A DNA stretch of 64,000 nt from Eustoma russellianum (GCA_036186865.1 AP025051.1:19271311-19335310); one strand, 5' to 3'. Numbered from the stretch's first letter, positions 22,499 to 34,331 are shown. Program-made: numbers and translations. Notes: generated by a model not told the origin, from the letters alone.

Positions 22499-25400
22499 AT
22501 GGCCAGCAGCAATCATTCCGCATCTAGCAAGTCTAAAGAAGCCGAAACTGTTGACAATACTCAACAACAAATGCTGGAGATGCTTAAGAAACTCATGCAC
22601 GACAATGAGATAATCAAGCATCGCTTGGAAGACGTGGAGCGAAGCTACAAAACAAGTGATGGCCAAGGAACAAGCAGGGCCGTTCCACCACCACAACCAA
22701 GGCGCCATCCTCCAGAAGAAGTTGAGGACGATAACATTCGACCCCCACACACCGAAGAGAGACGGTTTGCTCCTCCTACACAAGCAAGAAGGTACGCTCC
22801 AAGAAGGTACAATGATGATTACATTCCCTTTGAGCATGATGATTATGACTTTGATGACCACCATCCCCGTGGTTACCAAAGACGCCAAAATCCCCTCTTC
22901 CCGCAAGATGACGATTTTCTCAAAACCAAAATAAGTATTCCCACGTTTTAAGGTAAAAGTAATGCGGAGGAATATTTAGAATGGGAAACGAAAGTGGATT
23001 TGATCTTTTCTTGTACCAATTATAGTGAATTGCAAAAAGTGAGGTATGCTTCCATTGAATTTTCTGGTTATGCACTTAATTGGTGGACGCATTTGTGTCG
23101 AAATAGAACTAAGACGAGACAACCCCCAATCGCCACTTGGGAAGAAATGAAGTTTGAAATGCGACAACGTTTTATTCCAAACAATTATGAGAGTTCTATT
23201 TTCACGAGTTTGCATAACTTACGACAAGGTTCCAAAAGTGTAGACGAGTATTATAAAGAGTTAGAAATTTTGTTGGAGAGGTCTGACTTGCAGAAACCTG
23301 AAGAAGCCACCAAGGCTCGATTCTTACATGGTTTAAACAGGGAGATTGCGCAAAGGGTTGACCTTCAACCATACCTCGACCTCATAACCATGGTCCATAT
23401 GGCTGAAAAGATTGAAGCACAATTAAAGGTACGTAACTCCTCCAATTTCAATTCCAATTATCGTACTAATCAATCTTCATCAAGATTTCACAGCAAGCCT
23501 TCAGGAACAGGAAGTTCACGGCCTACAGGAGGCCAAACGCGTGACCAAGGAGCGTCGCAAAGGATGGACAATCGTGTGCAATCCACACAAAGGAGAGATG
23601 AACGCACCCAACAAAAGGCTCCTACCGGCAATTCTTCGGATCCCTCAAACAGGTTTAGAGACATTAAATGTTATAAATGTCAAGGACGTGGTCACATAGG
23701 AAAAGAATGTCCTAATGCAAAAAGAATCATGTTAATTGAAGAGACAAACGAATATGTGTCCGAGTCCGAGCATGAAAACGAGTCTGAGCATGATAATGAA
23801 ATTGAACCTGAAGAGGATCTAGGTGCATTAGATGATTTTGACACTAAGGAGTTTCTTGTTGTGCGTAGAGCTTTAAATGCATATCCAAAATTAGATGATC
23901 ACAAACAACATAGAGAAAACATTTTCCATATTCATTGCATGATAAATGGTAAAGTGTGCACCATGATCATTGATTCCGGTTCTTGTGCGAATGTGGCTAG
24001 CATCGAATTAGTAAGAAAACTGAATTTGCCTATGACTAATCATCCGCACCCTTACAAACTTGCATGGCTAAATGACTGCGGTGAAGTTAGCGTAAGTAAA
24101 CAAGTTTTGATTTCTCTTAGCATTGGTAGTTACAAAGATGATGTTTTATGTGATGTCGCACCAATGCATGCTAGTCATATCTTACTTGGTAGGCCATGGC
24201 AATTTGATCGACATGTGACATATGATGGTTATTTGAATCGTTATTCTTTCAAATTGAATGGCAAATTGTACAAACTGCATGCACTTCCACCACACAAAGT
24301 CCACGAGGATCACCAACGCATGTCCAAGTCTAGAGCCGATCCTAAGGAAAAGGAAGCCGAGAGAAAATTCGTGGAGTGTATGAAAAGTGAGAACAAAAAA
24401 CACGAGAGCAAGGGAAAAGAGGTAGTGCCCCTAAGTGTCAACGAGTCCAAAAAGAAGTGTGGGTATTTCGCAAAGAAAAGAGAGGTTACACGTGCACTTT
24501 ATAACAACCAAACTGTCCTCATCATCATCCCAAAGTCGTGTCAACTTGCCCTTGAAGAACTCCCACCAAACTTACCTACCTCAGTTGCGTCCCTTATCTA
24601 AGAATATGAAGTTCTATTTCCCTCCGAACCACCATCAGGATTACCACCCATTAGAGGAATAGAACACCAAATCGACTTTGTCCCAGGAGCCGTGTTACCC
24701 AATCGCCCAGCCTATCGAGCAAATCCCGAAGAAACCAAAGAAATCCAAAGGCAAGTAGAGGAGCTCCTAGCTAGTGGACAAGTTCGAGAGAGTCTAAGCC
24801 CATCTGCCGTCCCAGTCATTTTAGTACCCAAAAAGGATGGAACGTGGAGAATGTGTACCGATTGCCGAGCCATAAACAAGATTACCGTCAAGTATAGGTA
24901 CCCCATACCTAGGCTAGACTATATGTTAGACATGCTGCACGGATCCAAATTCTTCACCAAAATCGACCTTAAGCAAGGGTACTTCCAGGTATGCATTAGA
25001 GAAGGGGACGAATGGAAGACTGCATTCAAAACCAAGTTTGGGCTCTATGAGTGGTTAGTGATGCCCTTCGGGCTCACCAACGCCCCTAGTACCTTTATGA
25101 GGCTAATGAATGAAGTCTTACGTGCGTTCATAGGATGCTTTGTCGTTGTCTATTTCGATGATATCCTAATCTATTCCCACACCATAGAAGATCATATTGA
25201 CCACATTAGAGCCGTTTTTGAAAAGCTTAAGCAAGAACAACTTTACGCCAACTTTAAGAAGTGCTCCTTTTGTTTAGAACGCGTAGTTTTTCTAGGCTTT
25301 GTCATTTCGGCTGAGGGAGTAGAGATGGATGAGGAAAAAGTTAGGTCAATTGTGGAGTGGCCTATACCTAAGAATGTAGGGGAGGTTCGCAGTTTTCATG

Positions 25401-27389
25401 GACTAGCAAGCTTTTATAGACGCTTTGTCAAAGATTTTTCTTCCATAGCTGCACCCCTAAACGAAATTGTGAAAAAAGATGTGCCTTTTAGGTGGGAAGA
25501 GCCACAACAACAGGCATTTGATGAACTTAAACGTAGGCTGACCACTGCACCCATACTTAGGCTACCAAATTTTGACGAGACCTTTGAGATCGAGTGTGAT
25601 GCAAGTGGAGTGGGTATAGGCGCAGTTTTGACCCAAAGTAAGAAACCCATAGCCTATTTTAGTGAAAAGTTGAAAGGAGCAGCATTGAATTACTCTACCT
25701 ACGATAAGGAACTTTATGCCCTTGTGAGATCCCTAAAAACATGGCAACACTACCTTCAACCTAAAGAGTTTGTGATCCACACTGACCACGAAAGCCTTAA
25801 GTATCTTAAAGGGCAGGGAAAGTTGAACAAAAGACATGCCAAATGGGTAGAGTACATAGAACAATTCCCTTACGTGATTAAGTACAAACAAGGAAAGGAC
25901 AATATAGTTGCTGATGCCCTCTCTAGGAGATACACGTTAGTGACTACATTATCTTCACGCTTCTTAGGATTCGAATCACTTAAGGACTTGTACCCCAATG
26001 GCCATGACTTTGGCACCATTTTCGAGGCATGTAAAGGAGCACCATTTGGGAAATTTTACATACACGAGGGTTATCTTTTCAAAGAACAAAAATTGTGCGT
26101 TCCCCAATCATCCCTACGAGAAGCATTGACTAGAGAAGCCCATGGGGGAGGTTTAATGGGTCATTTCGGAGTGTTCAAAACCCTTGAGACTCTTAAAGAA
26201 CATTTTTTATTGGCCCCACATGAGAGTAGACGTCGAGAGATTGTGTGGTAATTGCATCACTTGCAAACAAGCCAAATCCAAGTCCCAACCACATGGCCTT
26301 TACACGCCTTTACCCGTCCCTGATTCCCCTTGGATTGACATTTCTATGGACTTTGTTTTAGGACTTCCTAGGTCTCGGGGAGGACGCGATAGCATTTATG
26401 TTGTGGTTGATCGATTTTCAAAAATGGCACATTTCATTGCATGTAGGAAAGTTGATGATGCCACACATGTTGCTGATTTGTTCTTCAAAGAAATTGTTAG
26501 ATTGCATGCCATGCCACGTACAATTGTAAGCGATAGAGATACGAAATTTTTGAGTCATTTTTGGCATGTTCTGTGGGCTAAACTTGGTACACAATTGTTG
26601 TTTTCCACCACCGCACACCCACAAACTGATGGACAAACTGAAGTCGTTAATCGTACTCTTTCTCAACTTTTGCGTGCCATTTTGCAAAAACACATTAAAC
26701 ATTGGGAAGATTGTTTACCATATATCGAATTTGCATATAATAGGAGTGTCCATCACGGTACTTTGCATAGTCCATTTGAAATCGTGTATGGCTTTAATCC
26801 CTTGTCTCCCATTGATTTGATTCCTATTCCCGTGCATGAACGTTCTAGTCTTGATGGTAAACAAAAAGCGGACAACATAAAGAAATTGCATGAACAAGTT
26901 AAAACACAACTAGAAAAGAAAAACAAAGCTTATGAAAGACGAGCTAACAAACATCGGAAAAGAGTTGTGTTTAAACCTGGAGATTTAGTTTGGTTACATT
27001 TGCGCAAGGAAAGATTTCCCAATGAACGAAAGTCAAAATTGTTGCCTCGAGGAGATGGACCTTTTAAAGTATTGAAACGCATAGGTGACAGTGCATACAT
27101 CCTTGATCTTCCCGACAGGTATGGTTCAATTTCACCTACTTTTAATGTTGCTGACCTCACCCCTTTCAACGATGACCTTTTTGATTCGAGGACGAATCCT
27201 TTTGAGGAGGAGGGGATTGATGAGGATCAAGGGTCCGATGAGGATCAAGGGCCCCATCAAGAGGTCAAAGGTCCTATGACAAGAAGGAGGGCAAAGGAAC
27301 TTTGTCATCAAGTTGCCACCTTCTTGTACAAGCATGTTCAAGATGAACCTAAGACTCCTTGGGTTCACTTCATTGAACCTTCAACTTGA
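22499..27389 (+). pseudogene. gag-pol: gag-pol polyprotein of A#2, three breaks
   Basis: Starts at the ATG at 22499 (MASSNHSASSKSKEAE); A#3 starts at the same place. Residues counted through the stops: gag about 160-265; CCHC knuckle about 391-404; protease DSG 492-494; RT with YFDD at 885-888; RNase H with first Asp (CDASG) about 1034; then integrase (CITCKQAK zinc region; MDFVLGLP, IVSDRD, TEVVNRT), GPF-type domain and tail ending WVHFIEPST. Breaks: TAA at 22949-22951, TAA at 24599-24601 (Gln codon in A#1), and one extra T in a T run near 26206 that shifts the frame. The final 57 codons lie in the LTR. gag and pol share one frame. Confidence 0.94.
27204..27216 (+). promoter_or_regulatory. 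Polypurine tract of A#2
   Basis: GAGGAGGAGGGGA before the LTR at 27218. It encodes EEEG and keeps the frame open, unlike the six-G version in A#1. Confidence 0.8.
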
Positions 27390-27489
27390 GCATGATCACA
27401 TGCACGTCTACACTCTTTGTTTTTTTGGATTTTATTTTGTGTCGTGTGATCTTAGTTTTATGTATTTGCTTTGTAGGTAAATTAGGTAC

Positions 27490-27608
27490 AAGAGAATGTT
27501 TGAAGAAGAGAATGTTTCAAGAGAATGTTTCAAGAGAATGTTTGAAGAGAATGTTGAAGAGAATGTTTCAAGAGAATGTTTCAAGAGAATATCTGAAGAG
27601 AATGTTTG
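27490..27608 (+). repeat. 13-bp tandem repeat in the A#2 3' LTR
   Basis: Counterpart of the array at 19658-19776 with the same unit order; one unit reads ATATCTG against ATATCTA in the 5' LTR. Confidence 0.88.
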
Positions 27609-28298
27609 TCTACGCTAAGACAAATTCAAAGGTGTCCAAGATATAGTCTCTTGTTCAAATTGAAATCAAACATCATCTACAACATATCACAAGGGGCGGC
27701 CACTTTAAGCTAAAAGATGACATCTTACTTGAATTTAAACTTGAAGATAAACTTGAATTTAAATTCAACCTTGATTTGAATTCAAGTTTCAACTAGATTA
27801 AGCCTTCAAATTCAAGATGAGTTCAGCCAAGTCTCACAAGCCAACCCACACGCCATGAAGAGAGAGAAGGAGATAAAATCCATCCAAGTTTGAATTCAAA
27901 TTCAAAATTAATTTAAATTCAAACTTCAACCATCTTTTGCATTCAACATCTCAGCCATTTGAAGGCATCTCACACGCCTTGCTATCCTTCCACATGCCAA
28001 CTTGGAGATAAGAAAAGGATGGGATCATAATTCAAAGATTGAATTCAAGTTTGAAGTCAAAATTGAATCCAATCTTCAACTAGCCTTTGAATTCAAGTTC
28101 AACCACTTCATCTACATCTCCAACGCTAATTTCATCACCAAACATGACCAGATTCATTGAAGATAATGTCTTGCAAGATTTGAAGTTTTAGCTAGGATTT
28201 TTTTTTAGCTTTGAATTTAAATAGTTTTCAATTTTTAAACATTGTTAGCTAGCTTTATTTTGAATTAGTTCTAGATATTTTAAGGCTCAAGTTCAGCC

Positions 28299-28306
28299 TA
28301 TAAATA
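28299..28306 (+). promoter_or_regulatory. TATA box in the A#2 3' LTR
   Basis: TATAAATA in CAGCCTATAAATAGAGCC; identical context to the 5' LTR. Confidence 0.6.
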
Positions 28307-28653
28307 GAGCCTTAGGGGACGCTTGAAAGACTACCTTTTGATGAATAACAATTCTTAATATTTCATTCACTTTGTGTGATACTTTGTTTTCTTGGTTTTG
28401 CATTAAAAACCTAGGTTAAGATCCTTCAAAGTTGAGCATATTGAAGGTGTTGCCATTGCTTAAAGGTGCCGTCCAGGAGGGCCATATTGGTTTGCCTGAT
28501 CAACGACCATCTTGAAGTGTTGGTCTTGCTCATTCTTAATCCATACGTTTTTATTCATTAAGGAAGCAAGGGGAAGTCTTCTTCCTTGTGCCTAACCCTT
28601 GTGAAGGATGTTTGGAAGGTGGAATTGTTGGAGCCCACGAGTTGCACGCATCA

Positions 28654-28856
28654 GTTTTGATCCTAGATGAGAGCTGGCCTTAGACTGGAAGTTAGAGTGT
28701 TGATTTAATGATAAAACCCTTGTTTACGACATTTTATAGAATTTGACCCATATTATATCTATTTACACGCCAGTAAGAATTTTCATTGAGTTACAAGTTA
28801 AATCTTGTCTTTTATCTCGGTATGACTTCGAATAAAACCGACGCTGTGTGGTGCAG
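28654..28856 (+). repeat. B#1 leader remnant
   Basis: Matches the B#2 leader from about 45768 to 45984 (GATCCTAGATGAGAG; TATGACTTCGAATAAAACCG). The PBS and the leader's first bases are missing. Confidence 0.8.
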
Positions 28857-29292
28857 ATGATATCACAGACCGGTATGCTAGCATCACCACTATCAGCCCC
28901 AGGAAGCATTGGATTTTATTACCGATAGCTGCTTAAAACACAAATTCCAGGGTTTGACGGGGAGGCTAGCCCAGAGGAGGCAGAGCGGTGGTTGAACAAA
29001 GTTGAGGGTAAGCTTCGGTGGGTGAAGGTGCCGGATGAGACAAGGGCACGAATAGTCCGGCCATTCCTGATGGGTAAGGCAGGCCGGTGGTAAAGAATAA
29101 ATATCCAGTCACTGCCACGACCAATAGTATGGGCAAGATTTCTGGAGGAGTTCTGTGGGGCTTTCCTCTCTCTGGACTTGGTCTTAGAGAGGATTGAAGA
29201 ATTCGATGCACTAAAGCAAGAACTAGGCACCCCAGTTTCAGAATATGTTCGCCAGTTCATTATGCTAGGACGGTATGCCCCCATGATTATGG

Positions 29293-32200
29293 TGTAGAGA
29301 AAAAGGGGTTTGAGTGATTTCAAAATGTATGATTTAAATATGCTTAAAAACGTGCATGACATACATGTGCATGACATATTGCATATAACTTGCCTTATAT
29401 ATTCATATATAATGTTGCCGTACTAACGAGCCATGATGCTTTAAAGCTTACATTAAATGGCAAACATTTGTTGTGTTTGTACTATTTTCAGGTGCCACCA
29501 TTAATGAACTAAACTAGTTCATTAAGTGAAGTACTTAGTTAATTAAACTAAGTAGTTCATTAAAGGAAGCAACATTTGGACAAGGCACAAAGGCAACAAG
29601 ATCAAGAAAGGAAAGTCTCCTCCTCCTCCTACATCATAAATATACACGCCTATATATATTTGTATATATATTTTTTTCATTTTGTTTGAAAAAGGCACGC
29701 ACACAATTTATTCCAATGTACTACTGACACGTTATATATTTTACGTACGTACGTTAATGTCACACCATCATACTTAACTCATATTTATGAGTATATTCAG
29801 GTCTTATATCATATGATATAAGTCATGGTGATGACAAATTAAATACGACACGTTAAAAGGTTTTAAACCAAAAATTGTCGTATCGGGCGAATACCGAAAG
29901 TTCGCCAACGTGTCACGTACTTGCATTAAATAGATGGCCAGCCCCTACACTTCAAAAATACTCAAAAATTTCGTGGGTATGATGTTATGTGTAGCCATAA
30001 AATCATTCCATGTTGGCACACACAAATCACCCCACATTAAGGCCAAATTGTGGAGATTCCAATTTCAATTTTGTCACATGCATATGGCGCCACTTTAAGA
30101 GCAGCCAAGTGCTGAATATTAAAGTTTATATTATGTATATTATGTGTAACATAATATATATAACATGTGCAAAAAGTTGGAATTTAATTAGAGAAAAATC
30201 GGGTAATCGATAAACATCGAAAATTCGGTTTTCTACGTACACAACACATGGAACATTTTTGGCACATCATACGACATGTATCTAGACACTTTTTACATAT
30301 GTCATACATCTTAAAGTGTTCTAGAAAATTAAATTAAGGGCTGATTGGAATATATCATGTGTGTATTATTAAATGTGCACTATTTTACAAAGTTTGCAAA
30401 AATAAAAATTCAGCACATGCACACATACATTGCAACGCCTATTCCAGCTGAAATGGAGCATATGTGGAGCCTTGTTGGCATATTGATTGGTCAAGAATCA
30501 ATCATACAATGTTGGTGACTTAAAGAAAGAAGCTACAAAAGGTAATGTTTCAAATTTTATTTCATTTGTAACACATGCTGAAAATTTCAGCATGTGGATA
30601 ATAGGCTGGCCGAATTTCACCCATTATGAGGCTATATTTTGTGTCTTGAAACATGTGATTAATTGGAAGACAATTTGGAAGTAATTTGAATAAGTTATGG
30701 AATTAAAATTGTGATATATTTGAATATCACACATGCTGAAAATTTCAGCATGTGTAGAAATGGATATGGCCGATTTTTTGGCCTATGTGATGTACAATTT
30801 TATTCCCAAAATTGATGAGAATATTGTCTACTAAATGGTGATTTATCTCTAAGAGAAAAATCAAAGAAAATTTGGAAATAATTTGAATTAAAGCACCATG
30901 TATCACATGCTGAAATTTCAGCATGTCAAGTCTCATTATGGCCGATTTTTTCATCTATTTTTGTGAGGAAATTATCTTGCTTAATTTATGTGATGATCTT
31001 GAAAGTTATGGTAACTGTTTTATGGTGATTTTGGCACATGTTTTTAGTGGAATTTTCAGATTTTCCTAGTCATCAAAGTGATGACAACATTCGACAAATC
31101 AATGAGTGCCAAGTAAGCAAGAGTTAAATGATCATCCAATGAGGAGGTGCCAAGTAAGCAATGACTTGTCACAATGATGCCACGTATTCTTCCAAGGACT
31201 TAGAAGATAATTTTCAAGAGAAGAAGGATTGAATAGGGGGGGCCAAACCAATTAAAAGGAAAGGAAGAAGAGCAAAACAAAGACAAGAAAAAGCATTGCA
31301 ATCTTGAAGCAAAAAATCGCCTAGCTCTCTTCTTCTATACTCTCTTTCTTTCTTCTTCCTAAAAGCCTATTGTACTTACATTCATCTACTTGAATAGGAT
31401 TATCTTAGACCACCACACATTCTTTATCTTTGTAAAAGATTGATCAAGGTGTGATCAATCTTCAATCTTGCAAGGTGGTGGTGTTAGTGTGCATTGTATT
31501 CATCAACAAGGTTTGTAAAGGGTTGGAGTTGGTGTGTAACTCCATCAACCCTGTGGTAAGGTGTATTTGTGTTGTGTGATTAGTGTGAACCGAGAAAGGT
31601 GTTCCTCGAAGACTGGAGTAGGTTGTTTATAATCGAACCAGTATAAAATTCTTGGTGTCATTTACTTTCAGCACTTATATTCTGTTTCAGCACTGTTTAT
31701 CCTTTTGATTACGTTCGTAAAAATAGTAAACTTTTTCAAAAATTACGAAACTTTCCAGAATCATAGCCACACGTCTTAGGGTTAATTTGGCACAAGTTTC
31801 AACCCTTTTGGACAAGTATTAGTCAATCAAACGTCCAAAGTACTGAGACTAGTACAGTCTGATTTTCAGGCTTGCAAAGGTTGAGACTTTGATAGTATTT
31901 GGCTAACTTCCCAAAAGAATTTTTCAAAACTGTTTCAACCCATTTAAATATAACATATAAGTGGTCCGTGGTTAAAATTTCAAAGCATTTGGAGTTACGT
32001 ACAAATAGGAATAAATTTTTCAAAACAGTCTACCGTTTCTGGCAGATTCGCGCAATCTGACCACTAACGATTTTTCAAGGGGGTTAGAGGTTGAATTTAA
32101 ATCTGAAATTTTTAGGAGACACTCATAACATCTGAGGCTACGTTTTCTCAAAATTTCGAAATTTTTGAAGACCTACAGCCTAGTTTTAAAAACGTTTTAA

Positions 32201-32325
32201 TACTGGTCCTGAAAACAGAAACTGTTTTCAGAAGTTGAGTTCTTGAGTCAAAACAATTTTAAAAACCACACTTTCCGCACCAATTATTCAACCCCCCCCT
32301 CTAGTGGTGCCTTGCAGATCCTACA
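29293..32325 (+). repeat. Solo LTR of family D (3.03 kb)
   Basis: Starts TGTAGAGAAAAAGG and ends CAGATCCTACA, with 5-bp duplication TATGG (29288-29292 and 32326-32330). The empty site is B#2 gag at about 46412 (GGTTATGGAAGATG). No internal region or second LTR, so a solo LTR formed by recombination. Near its end it has AACCAGTATAAAATTCTTGG and a C-rich TTCAACCCCCCCC segment, reminiscent of SIRE-type copia LTRs, but this family call is tentative. No gene inside. Confidence 0.88.
30572..30926 (+). repeat. Three spaced palindromes in the D LTR
   Basis: Near-perfect hairpins with arms CACATGCTGAAA and TTTCAGCATGTG at 30572-30596, 30730-30754 and 30904-30926. They are 158 and 174 bp apart, each followed by similar text containing GGCCGA. 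Diverged tandem units of about 165 bp. Confidence 0.85.
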
Positions 32326-32657
32326 TATGGAAGATGAAAAGTGGAAGGTAACCAGATTCAGACGCGGTCTAAATTTTTAGATAAAAGCTCGGTTAGGTAA
32401 GGCATACCCAAGGACTTTTGATGGACTGTTAAAGGGTTGCTATAAAGTGGAGCACGATATTAAGATAATGGAGGAACGAAAGAGACTTAATGAGCATATG
32501 AAGAAAGAAGGAAGAAGGTGGCAGCCATATCAGTTTGGAGCTAACAACAAAATGACCCGAGGCGCTAATATGGATCGAAGGATGATACAACCAAGGATTT
32601 TTGAAACATCCAAACCACCAACAGGTACATCAGATTTTTTTCAACCTAAAGTACTTA

Positions 32658-32849
32658 TGTTTTACCTTGCTTATTTTCCAAGGATAATCGTAAAGCAATG
32701 CGATAGGGAACCTTAAAGAAAGACTTTTACATGAGTAGAGATGAATGGACAAAGTAGACAACTAGAGTAGCACAACTAGAGCATGAAAAAAATAGATTAC
32801 GCTACAAAGTTTTGAGGTCCAGGGTTATAAGCTGAGAATTGCTCAACGC
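32658..32849 (+). repeat. B#1 region after gag
   Basis: About 190 bp of degenerate family B sequence aligning with 46738-46875 (GTACTTATGTTTTACCTTG at the start; GGTTATAAGCTGAGAATTGC against GGATTATAAGTTGGGATTAC near the end). No pol motif. Confidence 0.75.
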
Positions 32850-32871
32850 ACTCTAGCAGTGACGCTGTCTC

Positions 32872-33732
32872 CATCAAGGGTCTGCGTTGAGTCCATTTCT
32901 TTTTGCCGTTGTCCTTGACGAGTTGTCAAAGCAGATACAGGAGGCAGTTCCGTGGTGTATGCTTTTTGCTGACGATATTGCATTAGTCGCAGAAAGTAGA
33001 CATACCTTGAGTATGAGAGTAGAGCAGTGGAGAGGTGTTTTAGAGAGAAAGGGCTTAAAGATTAGCCGTTCTAAGACCCAGTATCTGCACTGCGACTTCA
33101 GCGGCGTAGCAGACAGAGAGGATAGTCAGCTCACCATCGATGGTCAAGTGGTACCACAGGTAAGTAAGTTTAAGTACCTAGGATCATTTGTGCAGCAGAA
33201 TGGCGACATAGATAATGATGTAGCACATCGAGTTCAAGCAGGCTGGTGTAGATGGAGGGCGGCCTTAGGGGTGCTGTGTGATAAAAATTTCCCAACTAAA
33301 TTAAAGGGAAAATTTTATAGGGTGGCAGTGCGACCGGCAATGCTATATGGGACAGATTGCTGGGCCATCAAGAAGTCACAACTACAGAAGATGAAAGTGG
33401 CAGAGATGAAAATGTTAAGATGGATGTGTGGGCATACAAGGTTAGACCGGATCAGAAACGAGGTGTTTCGAGAAAGGTTAGGCGTGGCTAGTATAGCCGA
33501 TAAGATAAGGGAGGGAAGATTGAGATGGTTTGGGCATGTCAAGTAGAGACAGACAACGGCGTCGGTCAGAGCAATTGAAAGCCTAATTGTAGAGGGAAAC
33601 AGGAGTAAAGGAAAACCCAAACTGACTTGGGATGAGCAGATAAGACACGACTTACTAGATGTGCACCTCTCTGAGGACATGGTCCAGGATAGGAGTTCAT
33701 GGAGACATAAGATTAAGGTTAACGAGGTATAA
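32872..33732 (+). pseudogene. LINE reverse transcriptase, C-terminal part
   Basis: Reads HQGSALSPFLFAVVLDEL, then the catalytic motif WCMLFADDIALV, then the long conserved C-terminal region (KFKYLGSF, AIRPAMLYG-like VAVRPAMLYGTDCW, MLRWMCGHTR, LRWFGHVK). A single TAG at 33544-33546 interrupts it; the same frame goes on to TAA at 33730-33732 (KGKPKLTWDEQI, SSWRHKI). The endonuclease and N-terminal RT are missing. Not functional. Confidence 0.9.
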
Positions 33733-34104
33733 GGCATATATAGGGATACTTTAGAGTATATGTAGGGACATAGATAGATGTAGACACTATCTACGCTTTA
33801 GATTAACTTCCCACTTGGTGGCGTATGTTTTACCGTTGTTTTACATTACATGTACATATATACGTGATGTGTATTTTAATATCGAAAGCCCTTTATTGGT
33901 ATTTCTTGAATTTACTCACTAACACACTAGCACAACATATCCCTATTATCATGTCATTTATGCAGGTAGAGCCGGGGGTCTCACTGGAAGCAGACTCTCT
34001 ATCCCTTGGGATAGAGGTATTGTCTGCCTACCACTTACCCTCCCCAGACCCTGACGATAGCTTTTGCTGTCGTTGGGATATACTGGGTACGGATGATGAT
34101 GATG
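33733..34104 (+). other. 3' untranslated region of the LINE
   Basis: Non-coding tail of the RTE element ending in GAT repeats. A 106-codon open frame at 33825-34145 runs out of the LINE into family B and is accidental. Confidence 0.7.
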
Positions 34105-34331
34105 ACTCTAGCAGTGACGCTACCGTTCAGTGGGGCCTGGTGTAGCATAGGACTTTAAATAATTTAGTAGGTACCACTATCTTAACCAGTTCTTGCCTTG
34201 TAAAAAGAAATAATGGATTGTAGAGGAAAGAAGAATATCGGAAATGCCATGAAGAGGTATAAGGGAACATGGAAGCATATACCCTACTAACTCCAGTTTC
34301 GAGGACGAAACTTATATTAAGGGGGAGAGAA
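34105..34331 (+). repeat. B#1 internal 3' end and polypurine tract
   Basis: Runs from the second LINE duplication to the LTR. Matches 50319-50545. Contains CCAGTTTCGAGGACGAAAC, the usual end of gypsy pol frames, so the very end of an ancestral pol seems to remain. The polypurine tract AAGGGGGAGAGAA is at 34319-34331. Confidence 0.82.

Larger units (their letters stand above)
19386..28653 (+). mobile_element. Family A element A#2, full length (9.27 kb)
   Basis: Two LTRs (19386-20805, 27218-28653), PBS, leader, gag-pol and polypurine tract; the best reference copy of the family here. The LTRs are very similar by eye. One clear difference is a 15-bp segment at about 28165 missing from the 5' LTR, flanked by AAGAT in the 3' copy. 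Flanks do not match: the left is mid-LTR of B#1 (TTCAA), the right is B leader downstream of the PBS (GTTTT, compare about 45765). With no target duplication and about 2.2 kb of host lost, I infer recombination between two A copies. Confidence 0.9.
27218..28653 (+). repeat. 3' LTR of A#2
   Basis: 1436 bp with the same ends as the 5' copy; carries the 13-bp array at 27490-27608 and a TATA box at 28299-28306. The host sequence that follows begins GTTTTGATCC and is family B leader. Confidence 0.94.
28857..32657 (+). pseudogene. B#1 gag, interrupted by a solo LTR
   Basis: Starts MISQTGMLASPLSAPGSIGFYYR, as in the B#2 copy at 45985, then TAG within about 25 codons. Recognisable gag continues (ARIVRPFLMGKAGRWW; FLEEFCGAFLSLDLVLERIEEF) to 29292. 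It is split by the D solo LTR and resumes at 32331 (MEDEKWKVTRFRRGL), ending near 32657. Several stop codons. The fold type is gypsy gag, without a visible CCHC knuckle. No protease, RT or integrase follows. Confidence 0.85.
32867..34104 (+). mobile_element. 5'-truncated RTE-type LINE
   Basis: Flanked by a 17-bp target duplication (32850-32866 and 34105-34121, ACTCTAGCAGTGACGCT) that occurs only once at the homologous place in B#2 (about 50320). The 5' end is cut just before the RT motif HQGSALSP, and the 3' end is a short GAT repeat (GGATGATGATGATG), as in plant RTE elements. The variable-length duplication and 5' truncation are typical of target-primed reverse transcription. Confidence 0.9.

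Noticed and set aside
28919..29377. Antisense open frame of 152 codons opposite the B#1 gag
   Set aside because: Complement of gag; a similar antisense frame at 46047-46355 is also only the mirror of gag. It extends into the D LTR insertion.
32281..32325. C-run next to a TATA-like motif as a possible copia LTR end with adjacent PBS
   Set aside because: The sequence after 32325 is the target duplication TATGG and B gag, with no primer site, so this is a solo LTR and not the start of an internal region.
33825..34145. 106-codon open frame at the end of the LINE
   Set aside because: Runs from the LINE 3' untranslated region through the GAT repeat and target duplication into family B; the junction is younger than any coding role.
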